Shown here: positions 1-8,169 of the stretch, piece after piece | How the letters are laid out: each line of letters begins with the position of its first letter | How positions within the stretch are numbered: position 1 is the stretch's first letter | NCBI RefSeq assembly: GCF_012276755.1 | Contig: NZ_JAAXKX010000004.1 | Coordinates: 62,001-126,000, forward strand | From: Marichromatium bheemlicum | GTDB taxonomy: Bacteria; Pseudomonadota; Gammaproteobacteria; Chromatiales; Chromatiaceae | DNA length: 64,000 nucleotides | Reading direction: 5' to 3' | Notes under the pieces: model-generated | The model's database searches: none | What the model was told of the DNA's origin: nothing | The model's input: only the letters and a program-made list of their open reading frames with translations | Program-made: the position numbers and the translations under genes

Positions 1-2
1 GC

Positions 3-1286
3 AGCGGTGCCGAACAGGCCGAGCGTGAGTGGTCGGTCTGGGCGCGTGACTGGGGCGAGGCGATGACCCGGATCGGGCTTGCCATCCACTGCTTGCCGGC
101 CGAGGCCCAGGAGCATCTTGCTGAGTTGGCCGAGGCGTTGCAGGACGCCCGTGAAGCGGCCGGATTTCAGACCCGTATCGATGATATCGATACCGATGCC
201 CAGCACTTCGTCGCCGAGCTGCGCGCTCGGGTTGCGCACCTGGCGCCGGATCTCGTCGATGCGCCCGTGGAGCTCGCGCTCGAGACCTTGGATACGCGCC
301 TCGAGCACATGCGTGCCCAGCAAGAACGACACGACGAGCTGCAGCGCCAACACGATGAGGCGCAGCGTCAACTCGAGATGGCCACCGGGGCCTTACGCGG
401 TGCCGAGGCGCAGCTTGCCGATCTGTGCAACCAGGCCGGTTGTCGCGAGGCTGATGAATTGGCCGGGGTGGAAGAGCGTGCTCGACTGCAGCGTGAACTC
501 GAACAGCAGCTCGAGGCCATCGAGGTCCGCCTGCTGGAGGCGGGTGACGGTCTCGCTCTGGAACGCCTCGAGAACGAGGCGGGCGCCGAAGACATCGCCG
601 GAGAGGCCTTGCTGGAGACCTTGGCCCAAATCGAACGCCGTCTCGATGAGACGCTCGATCCCGAGCGCGAGCGTCGCTTGGCGGTACGCGTCGAGGCCGA
701 ACACCGTCTTGCGGCCATGGATGGCACCGATACTGCCGCCTCGGTGGCCGAGGAGATCGCAGGTATCGATGCCCAGCTGCATGATCAATGCGCACGCTAT
801 CTACGCTATCGGCTGGCAGCAAGGGTACTGCGTGAGACCATCGAGCGCTTTCGGCGCAGTCATCGCGATCCGATCCTGGCCCGTACCGCCGAGGCCTTCA
901 CCCGTTTGACCTGTGGTGCGTTCAGTGGGGTGGAGAGTGACTTCGGTGACGACGATCAAGCAGTACTGGTGGGGATTCGTGACAACGGTGAACGGGTGCG
1001 TGTTGAGGCCATGAGCACCGGGACGCGAGATCAACTCTATCTTGCTTTGCGCCTGGCAGGTTTAGAGCATCATCTAGGTCAGGCTGAGCCCTTGCCGTTC
1101 ATCGTCGATGACATCCTGGTGCAATTCGATGATACGCGTGCGCGGGCTACTCTCGAGACCTTGGCGCTGTTCTCCGATCAGACCCAGGTGATCCTCTTCA
1201 CGCATCACCAACATCTGCTTGAGCTGGCGCAATCGGTCGATCCCGATGGGCGCAGGGTCTTCATCCATCGCTTGGATCAGGTCTGA
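3..1286 (+). CDS. YhaN/SbcC-like AAA ATPase, C-terminal part (5' truncated by window edge)
   Basis: This is the C-terminal end of a large SMC/Rad50-type ATPase. The frame is open from base 3 with no stop, so the first in-frame ATG at base 63 is probably internal. The middle is a long acidic, Arg/Glu/Gln-rich coiled coil with many LEQQLE-like heptads. The last 100 residues hold the ABC-ATPase signature (MSTGTRDQLYLALRLA), a Walker B strand (LPFIVDDILVQFDD) and an H-loop (FTHHQHL). The family, known from YhaN and SbcC, pairs with a YhaO/SbcD-like nuclease and processes DNA ends. The partner and the Walker A half would lie upstream of the window. The family call is firm; the choice between YhaN and another SbcC-like protein is less so. 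Confidence 0.85.
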   Translation, partial: SGAEQAEREWSVWARDWGEAMTRIGLAIHCLPAEAQEHLAELAEALQDAREAAGFQTRIDDIDTDAQHFVAELRARVAHLAPDLVDAPVELALETLDTRLEHMRAQQERHDELQRQHDEAQRQLEMATGALRGAEAQLADLCNQAGCREADELAGVEERARLQRELEQQLEAIEVRLLEAGDGLALERLENEAGAEDIAGEALLETLAQIERRLDETLDPERERRLAVRVEAEHRLAAMDGTDTAASVAEEIAGIDAQLHDQCARYLRYRLAARVLRETIERFRRSHRDPILARTAEAFTRLTCGAFSGVESDFGDDDQAVLVGIRDNGERVRVEAMSTGTRDQLYLALRLAGLEHHLGQAEPLPFIVDDILVQFDDTRARATLETLALFSDQTQVILFTHHQHLLELAQSVDPDGRRVFIHRLDQV

Positions 1287-1584
1287 TCTGAGTGGGTAAT
1301 GGGTTGAGCCAGACCTTTATGAAAGGAGAGTGGCCCCAGCTAATCTCTGGGCCTACCTTCTGCCACCTCCTTTATTTCGCATAATGTATATTATGTTAAC
1401 TTAAGGATCCTTTTTTCTTTTCTTTCTGGTGGTGAAGACGTGGTCCAAGGTGCGGTCCTTTGTTTTTGGATTTTTTATCCAATCTATTAAAGAAAACTTG
1501 TCAAATAACTGTTTAGGTAGTTTATAAGAAAAAACACACGTGTTATTCTCAACTCAACCTTCATTTCCAAAGGCGCATCACACC
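1287..1584. other. AT-rich intergenic region upstream of the tetR-type gene
   Basis: No gene is visible. Base composition drops sharply to AT-rich between about 1370 and 1560. Small inverted repeats are present: CATAAT-4 nt-ATTATG at 1380-1395 and TTGGAT-5 nt-ATCCAA at 1466-1482. An imperfect GGCCCCAG/CTGGGCC hairpin lies near 1333-1353, shortly after the ATPase stop, but it lacks a T-tract and is a weak terminator candidate. The 9-mer CTTGTCAAA near 1498 also occurs within the palindrome region at 10029-10037, so it may be a half-site for the TetR protein. That last point is inference. Confidence 0.5.
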
Positions 1585-2475
1585 ATGAGAGCCAACCCTC
1601 CCACAGACCCGGATCGCGAGGCAGCCATCCTCAGACTCGCTCGCGAACGACCAGAGCTTGGTCAGGCATCAATCTCGCGCCTGCTATGCGCATCAGGATT
1701 ACGCATCTCTCCATCCGGGGTACGCTACGTCCTGCAACGCCACGGACTCGAGACCCAGGTCAAGCGCCTCAAGGCGCTGGTACGCAGTACACCAGAGGGA
1801 ATCAAGGGACTTGATCAACGACAACGCGCCCTACTGGCCCGCGGCAAACTCTCCGAGGAAGATCCTATCGAGGACGCACCACCACGCGATCGCCGTACGC
1901 GCATCCTCGATGCCGCCGCCGAACTCTTCTTCGACCTCGGTTACGACGGTACCTCGATCCGTGACATCGCCGGCAAGGTCGGCCTCCTCCCCGGCTCGGT
2001 CTATCACTACTTCCCATCGAAGGAAGAACTCTACCTGGCCGTACACCGCACCGGGATCACCCGGGTCGAGGCCAGAATCAAGGCTGCCATCGCTGATCTA
2101 GACGATCCATGGGAGCGATTGCGTGTTGCCTGTGAGGTCCATGTAGCCGGGATCGTCGAAGGTTCACCCGTAGATCGGATCACGGGACGCAATCTCGCAC
2201 TGGTTGGAAAACACAACCTACTCAAACGCATCACGCCGTTTCGCAAGACCTACGAAAACCTCTTCCGTGAGCTCATCGAAGAACTCCCTGTCGCCGCAGG
2301 TACCGATCGCTCGCTCCTACGATTGTTCCTACTCGGTGGAATGAACTGGGCGTGTCTGTGGTACCGACGCGGGATCCGAACCCCAGAGGAGATCGCCGAC
2401 ATCATGCTGGATATGGTACGTCAAGGCGTCCATTCAGCGCCGCACACGATTGTGCAAACGCCAGAGACCGCCTAA
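1585..2475 (+). CDS. TetR-family regulator with an additional N-terminal helix-turn-helix
   Basis: This is a probable DNA-binding repressor of about 296 residues. A canonical TetR HTH sits in the middle (RTRILDAAAELFFDLGYDGTSIRDIAGKVG, then GSVYHYFPSKEELY) and an all-helical ligand domain follows. Ahead of it are roughly 95 residues containing a second helix-turn-helix (PELGQASISRLL, SGLRISPSGVRYVLQRHGLET). This resembles the N-terminal winged HTH of IS481/IS3-type transposases rather than TetR proteins. An upstream in-frame GTG at 1540 exists, but the ATG at 1585 is preferred because AAAGG lies about 10 bases before it. The adjacent acyl-CoA operon suggests it senses an acyl-CoA or fatty acid. 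Function is inferred from family and context. Confidence 0.85.
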   Translation: MRANPPTDPDREAAILRLARERPELGQASISRLLCASGLRISPSGVRYVLQRHGLETQVKRLKALVRSTPEGIKGLDQRQRALLARGKLSEEDPIEDAPPRDRRTRILDAAAELFFDLGYDGTSIRDIAGKVGLLPGSVYHYFPSKEELYLAVHRTGITRVEARIKAAIADLDDPWERLRVACEVHVAGIVEGSPVDRITGRNLALVGKHNLLKRITPFRKTYENLFRELIEELPVAAGTDRSLLRLFLLGGMNWACLWYRRGIRTPEEIADIMLDMVRQGVHSAPHTIVQTPETA

Positions 2476-2519
2476 GCAGGCGGTCTCTCTTCCATTCTCA
2501 AATTTGGCGCGGATGGGGA

Positions 2520-2933
2520 TCAGACCTGGAGCCAGGGCACGTACATCCGCGCTTCACCAACGATCAACACACGCTCCGTCTCGGCGTCGACGCAACACGT
2601 CTCAAGGGTCACGATCGGCTTGTCCTCGCGAATCGCGGTGATCTCGACCGAGGCGGTCACCGGCATATCGAGATAGACCGGTGCCTTGAAGTTCAGCTCC
2701 TGGCCAAGATAGATCGAGCCATCACCAGGCAGGTGATGCCCGAGCAATGCCGAGAACAGACTCGAGACCAAGATCCCATGCACGATCCGCTGCCCGAACC
2801 GGGTCTCGGCGGCATAGTCGGCATTGAGATGCACCGGATTGAGATCGCTCGAGAGTTCGGCGAACTGACGCACGTCGGCATCACTAAAGGCGCGCGTCAG
2901 GGTCGCACGTTGACCGATTTTGAGGGTCGACAT
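2520..2933 (-). CDS. MaoC-like (R)-specific enoyl-CoA hydratase (PhaJ type)
   Basis: This is a small hot-dog-fold hydratase of 137 residues. It is expected to add water to a trans-2-enoyl-CoA to give (R)-3-hydroxyacyl-CoA. The hydratase-2 motif is clear: DLNPVHLNADYA supplies the catalytic Asp and His, followed by FGQRIVHGILVSSLFSALLG. The length matches PhaJ proteins (about 130-160). An in-frame ATG at 2951 overlaps the ETF-QO stop, but GAGGA lies 6-7 bases before the ATG at 2933, so that start is chosen. It is the last gene of the acyl-CoA oxidation operon, which has no crotonase in this window. It may supply the hydration step or divert intermediates toward polyhydroxyalkanoate. Confidence 0.88.
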   Translation of the reverse strand: MSTLKIGQRATLTRAFSDADVRQFAELSSDLNPVHLNADYAAETRFGQRIVHGILVSSLFSALLGHHLPGDGSIYLGQELNFKAPVYLDMPVTASVEITAIREDKPIVTLETCCVDAETERVLIVGEARMYVPWLQV

Positions 2934-2947
2934 CCTTGGTTCCTCAT

Positions 2948-4588
2948 TCACATGTTCGGGTAGTTCGGTCCACTCCCCCCCTCGGGGGCGACCCAGGTGA
3001 TGTTAGCGGCCGGATCCTTGATATCGCAGGTCTTGCAATGCACACAGTTAGCGGCATTGATCTGCAACCGCAACGCGGCGCCCTCCCCCACCAACTCATA
3101 GACCCCGGCCGGACAATAACGCTGTGCGGGTTCGGCATAGTCGCTCAGATTGCTACCGGTCGGGATCGATGGATCGGCCAGGTGTAAGTGACAGGGCTGA
3201 TCCTCCTCGTGCGCGGTATTGGCAAGATACACCGAGGAGAGTCGATCGAAGCTGAGCACCCCATCCGGTTTGTCATAGGTGATCGGTGAACAACGATCAA
3301 CAAGGTCAAGTCTGGCGTGATCAGGCGCATCATCGGTGCGACGAAGGGCTCGCCGCGCACCGAGCAGACGCTGATCAAGGGTATTGAAGGCACCACCGAA
3401 CACCGTGCCAAAACGGCGCAAGGCCGTGCCAAAATTACGCCCAGCTCGTAGATCGGCATAGAGCCAGGAATCATGCAGTCGGGCATCCAACCCAGTGAGA
3501 TCCCGACCACCAGGATCACCTGTAGCGAAGGCCGCAAGGATCTCGTCGGCAACCAACATGCCGCTCTTGAGCGCGGTATGCACCCCCTTGAGCTTGGCGT
3601 TATCGAGGGTCCCTCCCTCGCATCCAGCTAGACACCCCCCGGGAAAATGTTGTCTCGGCAAGGCATCGAAACCACCCTTGACCAGGGCGCGCGCGCCATA
3701 GGCCAACCGTGTTCCGCCTGCGAGTGTCCCCGCAAACAACGGATGATGCTTCATTCGCTGAAACTCGTCGAAGGGACTGAGCCAAGGATTGCGATAATCG
3801 AGATCGACGATCAGCCCGACAGCGACCTGACGCGCACTCAAGTGATAGAGAAAGAAACCACCGTGGGTCCCTTCGGGTAGGGGCCAACCGGTACCGTGCT
3901 GTATCAACCCAGGTTCATGTTGAGCCTCGGGGATCTCCCACAACTCTTTGATCCCCAATCCATAATGCTGCGGTTTACTGCCAGCATCCAGTGCAAAACG
4001 TTGATACAACTGCTTACCGAGATGCCCGCGACACCCCTCGGCAAAGACGGTCTGACGAGCGTGTAGCTCGACTCCCGGCGCATGATTGTCCTTGGGTCGA
4101 CCATCAGCACCGATCCCCATATCCCCAGTCGCCACACCGATCACCGCCCCCTGGGCGTCAAACAGCACCTCAGTGGCGGCAAACCCTGGGAAGATCTCGA
4201 CACCCAGGGCCTCTGCCTCGGCGGCCAGCCAACGACAGAGATTACCGAGACTGACCAACTGACAACCCGCATTATGTAAACTTGGAGGCAACAGCGCCTC
4301 GGGGACCCGCCAGCTGCGCCGCGCGTCACGTAGCAGATACAGCTCCTCACGCTCGACCGGCGCCTCCACGGGGGCACCACGGGCGCGCCAATCGGGGATC
4401 AACTCGTCGAGCCCTCGAGGCTCGATCACCGCGCCGGAGAGGATATGGGCACCGACCTCGGCCCCCTTCTCCACCACACAGACGCTCGGCGCGGTCTCCG
4501 CCTGGCACAGGCGGATCGCCGTCGCCAGCCCGGCCGGACCGGCGCCGACGATGACCACGTCAAACGTCATCACATCACGATCACTCAT
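2948..4588 (-). CDS. Electron transfer flavoprotein-ubiquinone oxidoreductase (ETF-QO)
   Basis: This membrane-associated flavoprotein moves electrons from reduced ETF to the quinone pool. Its 546 residues are typical of the family. An N-terminal FAD-binding beta-alpha-beta is present (VVIVGAGPAGLATAIRL). The C-terminal 4Fe-4S ligands are intact: CPAG followed by NCVHCKTCDIKDP. The sequence ends in GGSGPNYPNM, the usual ETF-QO tail. The ATG at 4588 is preceded by TGAGGAG at good spacing and lies just past the dehydrogenase stop at 4599, so the two are translationally close. Together with etfBA and the dehydrogenase upstream it forms a complete acyl-CoA-to-quinone electron path. Confidence 0.96.
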   Translation of the reverse strand: MSDRDVMTFDVVIVGAGPAGLATAIRLCQAETAPSVCVVEKGAEVGAHILSGAVIEPRGLDELIPDWRARGAPVEAPVEREELYLLRDARRSWRVPEALLPPSLHNAGCQLVSLGNLCRWLAAEAEALGVEIFPGFAATEVLFDAQGAVIGVATGDMGIGADGRPKDNHAPGVELHARQTVFAEGCRGHLGKQLYQRFALDAGSKPQHYGLGIKELWEIPEAQHEPGLIQHGTGWPLPEGTHGGFFLYHLSARQVAVGLIVDLDYRNPWLSPFDEFQRMKHHPLFAGTLAGGTRLAYGARALVKGGFDALPRQHFPGGCLAGCEGGTLDNAKLKGVHTALKSGMLVADEILAAFATGDPGGRDLTGLDARLHDSWLYADLRAGRNFGTALRRFGTVFGGAFNTLDQRLLGARRALRRTDDAPDHARLDLVDRCSPITYDKPDGVLSFDRLSSVYLANTAHEEDQPCHLHLADPSIPTGSNLSDYAEPAQRYCPAGVYELVGEGAALRLQINAANCVHCKTCDIKDPAANITWVAPEGGSGPNYPNM

Positions 4589-4598
4589 CAGCGACTCC

Positions 4599-6368
4599 TC
4601 AGAATTGCTCGGCATCGAGTGCCATCAGACTCGTCGCTCCAGCCAGCACCGAGGTCAACGCACCCTGGGTACGCGCCAGCAAATGCTCACAATAGAATCG
4701 CGCCGTGACCAACTTGGCCTCGAGGAAGGCGCGCTCACCCTCCCCATCGGCGAGCAACCGGAACGCCGCCAGGGCGCTGCGCGCATGCATCCAACCACCA
4801 CAGAGATAGCCCAAGAGCATCAACAACTCGACACTGACCGCACCGGCCAACTGACGATCAGCGCCGGCCTCGCGCAACACCCAGCCGCATGCTTGGCGCG
4901 CCCTGGAAAGCGCCTCGGCAAAGGGGCCGATGAGTACTGCCAGGGTCTCGTCCTCGGCGCGGCCGAGTGCAGCCAGGGTCTCGTCCATCTCGACGAACAG
5001 GGACTCGAGCCCCGCCCCCTCGTCGGCGAGCAGCTTGCGCGAGACCAGATCGAGCGCCTGGATCCCGGTGGTCCCCTCGTAGATGGTGAGGATGCGGGCA
5101 TCACGATAGTGCTGCGCGACCCCGGTCTCCTCGACGAATCCCATGCCGCCATGGACCTGGATCGCCAGCGAGGTCAGTTCCTGGGCGAACTCGGTGATCC
5201 AGCCCTTGACGATCGGGGTGTAGAGCTCGAGCCGAGCGAGATGATGAGCGCGGCCCTCGGCATCATGGGCACCACAGGCGCGGTCGCGTTCGGCGGCAGC
5301 CTCGAGCACCAGGGCACGCATCGCCTCGAGACCACTCTTCATCGTCATCAACATCCGCCGAACATCTGGATGAGCGATGATCGGCACTCGTGAACCGTCA
5401 CGCCGCGTCCCCTGCAAACGCTCCATGGCATAGAGCCGCGCCTGCTGGTAGGCGCGCTCGGTGATCGCCAACCCCTGTAGACCGACCACCTGGCGCTCGT
5501 GATTCATCATCGTGAACATGTAGGCGAGCCCCTGGTGTGGTTCGCCGACCAGCTCTCCCCAAGCATCGTCGAACGCCATCACGCAGGTCGGACTGGCGTG
5601 GATCCCGAGCTTGTGTTCGACCGACAGGCAACGCACCCCATTGTCCTGGCCAGGGGTCTCCGGGCGATGCTTGGGGACCACGAATAACGAGATCCCCTTG
5701 ACCCCGGGTGGGGCATCAGGTAAGCGCGCCAGTACCAGATGGACGATGTTGTCGGTCATCCGATGATCACCCCAGGTGATGAAGATCTTCTGACCACTGA
5801 TGCGATAACCCTGGCCATCGGTATCGGGCACCGCTCGAGCCTTGATCGCCGCCAGATCGGAGCCGGCATCGGGTTCGGTGAGGTTCATGGTACCGGTCCA
5901 CTCGCCACTGGCCAGGTGTGGCAGATAACGCGCGCAGAGCGCCTCGTCACCATGCTCGGCAATGGCGTCGATCGCCCCCTCGGTGAGCATCGGACACAAC
6001 GCCAATGACAGGTTGGCGGCGTGCCAGATCTCGCTGACGGCGGCGTTGAGTACGTTCGGCAGTCCCTGACCGCCGTGACGCTCATCGACCATCAGCGACT
6101 GCCAGCCACCCTCGGCGAACTGCCGATAAGCCGCGGCAAACCCCGGAGCCTCGACGACCCCGTGCGTATCCATGCCAACCCCCTCGCGGTCACCGACCAC
6201 GTTGAGCGGCGCCAGCACTTCGGCGCCGAGCCGGGCGGCCTCATCGATCAGGGTGTTGGCGAGCTCGAGATCGACTCCTTCGAACCCGTGCTCGACACAG
6301 AGCGCGTCGAAGTCGATCAGGTGACGCAGGACGAAGTCACTCTCACGATAGGCGTGCTGATAACTCAT
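4599..6368 (-). CDS. Acyl-CoA dehydrogenase, DmdC-like long form
   Basis: This FAD-dependent dehydrogenase of about 589 residues introduces the alpha-beta double bond in an acyl-CoA and passes electrons to ETF. The length and the extra C-terminal domain fit the DmdC (3-methylthiopropionyl-CoA dehydrogenase) group rather than classical 380-residue enzymes. The FAD/substrate region reads GTMNLTEPDAGSDLAAIKARA, then KIFITWGDH. The catalytic-base motif TIYEGTTGIQALDLVSRK is intact. A TTG-initiated extension to 6380 is possible, but the ATG at 6368 (MSYQHAYRESDF) fits the family N-terminus. Substrate is uncertain: DmdC relatives act on short- and medium-chain acyl-CoAs, and sequence alone does not settle which. 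Confidence 0.93.
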   Translation of the reverse strand: MSYQHAYRESDFVLRHLIDFDALCVEHGFEGVDLELANTLIDEAARLGAEVLAPLNVVGDREGVGMDTHGVVEAPGFAAAYRQFAEGGWQSLMVDERHGGQGLPNVLNAAVSEIWHAANLSLALCPMLTEGAIDAIAEHGDEALCARYLPHLASGEWTGTMNLTEPDAGSDLAAIKARAVPDTDGQGYRISGQKIFITWGDHRMTDNIVHLVLARLPDAPPGVKGISLFVVPKHRPETPGQDNGVRCLSVEHKLGIHASPTCVMAFDDAWGELVGEPHQGLAYMFTMMNHERQVVGLQGLAITERAYQQARLYAMERLQGTRRDGSRVPIIAHPDVRRMLMTMKSGLEAMRALVLEAAAERDRACGAHDAEGRAHHLARLELYTPIVKGWITEFAQELTSLAIQVHGGMGFVEETGVAQHYRDARILTIYEGTTGIQALDLVSRKLLADEGAGLESLFVEMDETLAALGRAEDETLAVLIGPFAEALSRARQACGWVLREAGADRQLAGAVSVELLMLLGYLCGGWMHARSALAAFRLLADGEGERAFLEAKLVTARFYCEHLLARTQGALTSVLAGATSLMALDAEQF

Positions 6369-6385
6369 TGCATATACCAAAAGAG

Positions 6386-7318
6386 TCAGATTTGTTCGAT
6401 AAGCTCGGGGACGGCCTCGAACAGGTCGGCGACCAAGCCATAGTCGGCCACTTGGAAGATCGGCGCATCGGGGTCCTTGTTGATCGCCACCACCACCTTG
6501 GAGTCCTTCATCCCCGCCAGGTGTTGAATCGCCCCGGAGACCCCGAGGGCGATATAGAGTTCAGGGGCGACGACCTTGCCGGTCTGACCGACCTGCAGGT
6601 CATTGGCGACGAACCCTGCGTCGACCGCAGCGCGCGAGGCCCCGACTGCCGCCTCGAGTCGATCGGCGAGCTGGTAGACCAACTCGAAGCCCTCGCGACT
6701 CCCCAACCCGCGCCCCCCGGAGACCACCACCCGGGCACTGGTCAGCTCGGGCCGTTCGGACTCGGCACGCTGCTCACCGAGCAACCGGGTCGAGGGCGCC
6801 TCGATCACCTGCTCGAGTTCGACACGCTCGGCATCACCACCACGGGGCTCGACGGCGGCAAAGGCGGTCTGACGCACCGTCAGCACCTTCACCGGATCAT
6901 CGCTCTCGACCGTGGCGATGGCATTACCGGCATAGATCGGTCGACGGAATCGCGACGACGATTCGACACCGATTACCTCGGAGAGCTGATTGACCCCGAG
7001 TCGCGCCGCCACCCGCGGCATCAGGTCCTTACCGACACTGCCGGCGGCGGCCAGCAGATGGCTGTACCCGGCGCTGACCGCAACGACCAGGGGGGCGAGG
7101 TTCTCGGCCAGGGATGCGGCATAGACCGGATCATCGGCCACCAATACACGCTCGATACCTGCGATTGCACAGGCACGCGTCACGGCGTCTGCACACCCCT
7201 CCCCGACCACCAGCAGATCGCAAGGTGCGCCGAGTTGACGGGCCGCCTCGATCACATGGTAGGTCGCCGCTGCCAACTGCCCCTTGTCCAGGTCTGCAAT
7301 CACCAAACTACGCATCAT
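6386..7318 (-). CDS. etfA: Electron transfer flavoprotein alpha subunit
   Basis: This FAD-binding subunit of ETF forms a heterodimer with EtfB and shuttles electrons from acyl-CoA dehydrogenase to ETF-QO. The 310 residues end in the conserved FAD domain: VVSGGRGLGSREGFELV, GASRAAVDAGFVANDLQVGQTGKVVAPELYIALGVSGAIQHLAGM, then VVAINKDPDAPIFQVADYGLVADL. GGAGG precedes two adjacent ATGs at 7318 and 7315, and either could be used. The etfB stop is only 12 bases upstream. The dehydrogenase start lies 17 bases downstream of the etfA stop. Regulation is presumably as part of the acyl-CoA operon. Confidence 0.96.
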   Translation of the reverse strand: MMRSLVIADLDKGQLAAATYHVIEAARQLGAPCDLLVVGEGCADAVTRACAIAGIERVLVADDPVYAASLAENLAPLVVAVSAGYSHLLAAAGSVGKDLMPRVAARLGVNQLSEVIGVESSSRFRRPIYAGNAIATVESDDPVKVLTVRQTAFAAVEPRGGDAERVELEQVIEAPSTRLLGEQRAESERPELTSARVVVSGGRGLGSREGFELVYQLADRLEAAVGASRAAVDAGFVANDLQVGQTGKVVAPELYIALGVSGAIQHLAGMKDSKVVVAINKDPDAPIFQVADYGLVADLFEAVPELIEQI

Positions 7319-7330
7319 CTCACCCTCCAC

Positions 7331-8092
7331 TCAGATCACCTGCGCCTGGCGCAGGTGCTCGACCAGTTCACCGACCGATTCGACCCGACGACCACCGGCA
7401 CGCGGCTCGGGCGGATGTACGGCCAAGGTCCGGGGCCCGGGCGCCGGATTCACGCCGAGCTGCTCGGGAGCGGTATGGGCAATGGGTTTACGCCGGGCCT
7501 TCATGATGTCGGGAGCACGGATGAAGCGCGGGGTGTTGAGCCGCAGATCGGTAGTGACTACCGCAGGCAGACGCAGGGCCAGGGTCTGCAGCCCACCATC
7601 GATCTCGCGAACGACCTCGACCTCCTCGTCTCCGAGCTCGAGTCCGGAGACGAAGGTGCCCTGGGGGTAGTCGAGTAGCCCGGCCAGCATCTGCCCGGTC
7701 TGGTTGTTGTCGCCATCGATCGATTGCTTGCCAAGTAGCACCAGCCCCGGCTGTTCCTCACGCACCAAGGCGGCGAGCAGCTGCGCGATGCCGAGCGGAC
7801 CGAGCCCCGCCGTCTCCGGGGTCTCCGGGGTCTCGATCCAGATCGCTCGATCAGCCCCCATCGCCAACGCGGTTCGTAGCTGCTCTTGCACCACCTTAGG
7901 ACCAACCGAGACGGCCACCACCTCACTGGCCTTGCCGTCCTCACGCAGTCGTACCGCCGCCTCGACAGCGATCTCACAGAAGGGATTGATGGCCATCTTG
8001 ACGTTAGCCAGATCGACATCCGAGTGATCGGACTTGACCCTGACCCTGACGTTGTAGTCGATGACCCGCTTGACCGGGACCAGTACCTTCAT
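7331..8092 (-). CDS. etfB: Electron transfer flavoprotein beta subunit
   Basis: This is the AMP-binding partner of EtfA. The 253 residues start MKVLVPVKRVIDYNVRVRVKSD. They continue with the family motifs NPFCEIAVEAAVRL, ALAMGADRAIW and the flavodoxin-like segment LVLLGKQSIDGDNNQTGQMLAGLL. The C-terminal recognition loop region (RLPAVVTTDLRLNTPRFIRAPDIMKARRKPI) is intact. The ATG at 8092 follows GAGGAGGAAGTC, a strong ribosome-binding site. It is the second gene of the operon, 77 bases after the ligase stop codon. Order etfB-etfA is the usual one. Confidence 0.96.
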   Translation of the reverse strand: MKVLVPVKRVIDYNVRVRVKSDHSDVDLANVKMAINPFCEIAVEAAVRLREDGKASEVVAVSVGPKVVQEQLRTALAMGADRAIWIETPETPETAGLGPLGIAQLLAALVREEQPGLVLLGKQSIDGDNNQTGQMLAGLLDYPQGTFVSGLELGDEEVEVVREIDGGLQTLALRLPAVVTTDLRLNTPRFIRAPDIMKARRKPIAHTAPEQLGVNPAPGPRTLAVHPPEPRAGGRRVESVGELVEHLRQAQVI

Positions 8093-8169
8093 GACTTCCT
8101 CCTCACGCACCCCGGATACGGCCCGGAGTGCTCTTCTCTGTCTCTGTGTCCAGCAAGGGCGCGATCAGA

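Noticed and set aside
1333-1353. Rho-independent terminator after the YhaN-like gene
   Set aside because: The hairpin has a bulge and no T-tract follows it, so it is mentioned only as part of the spacer.
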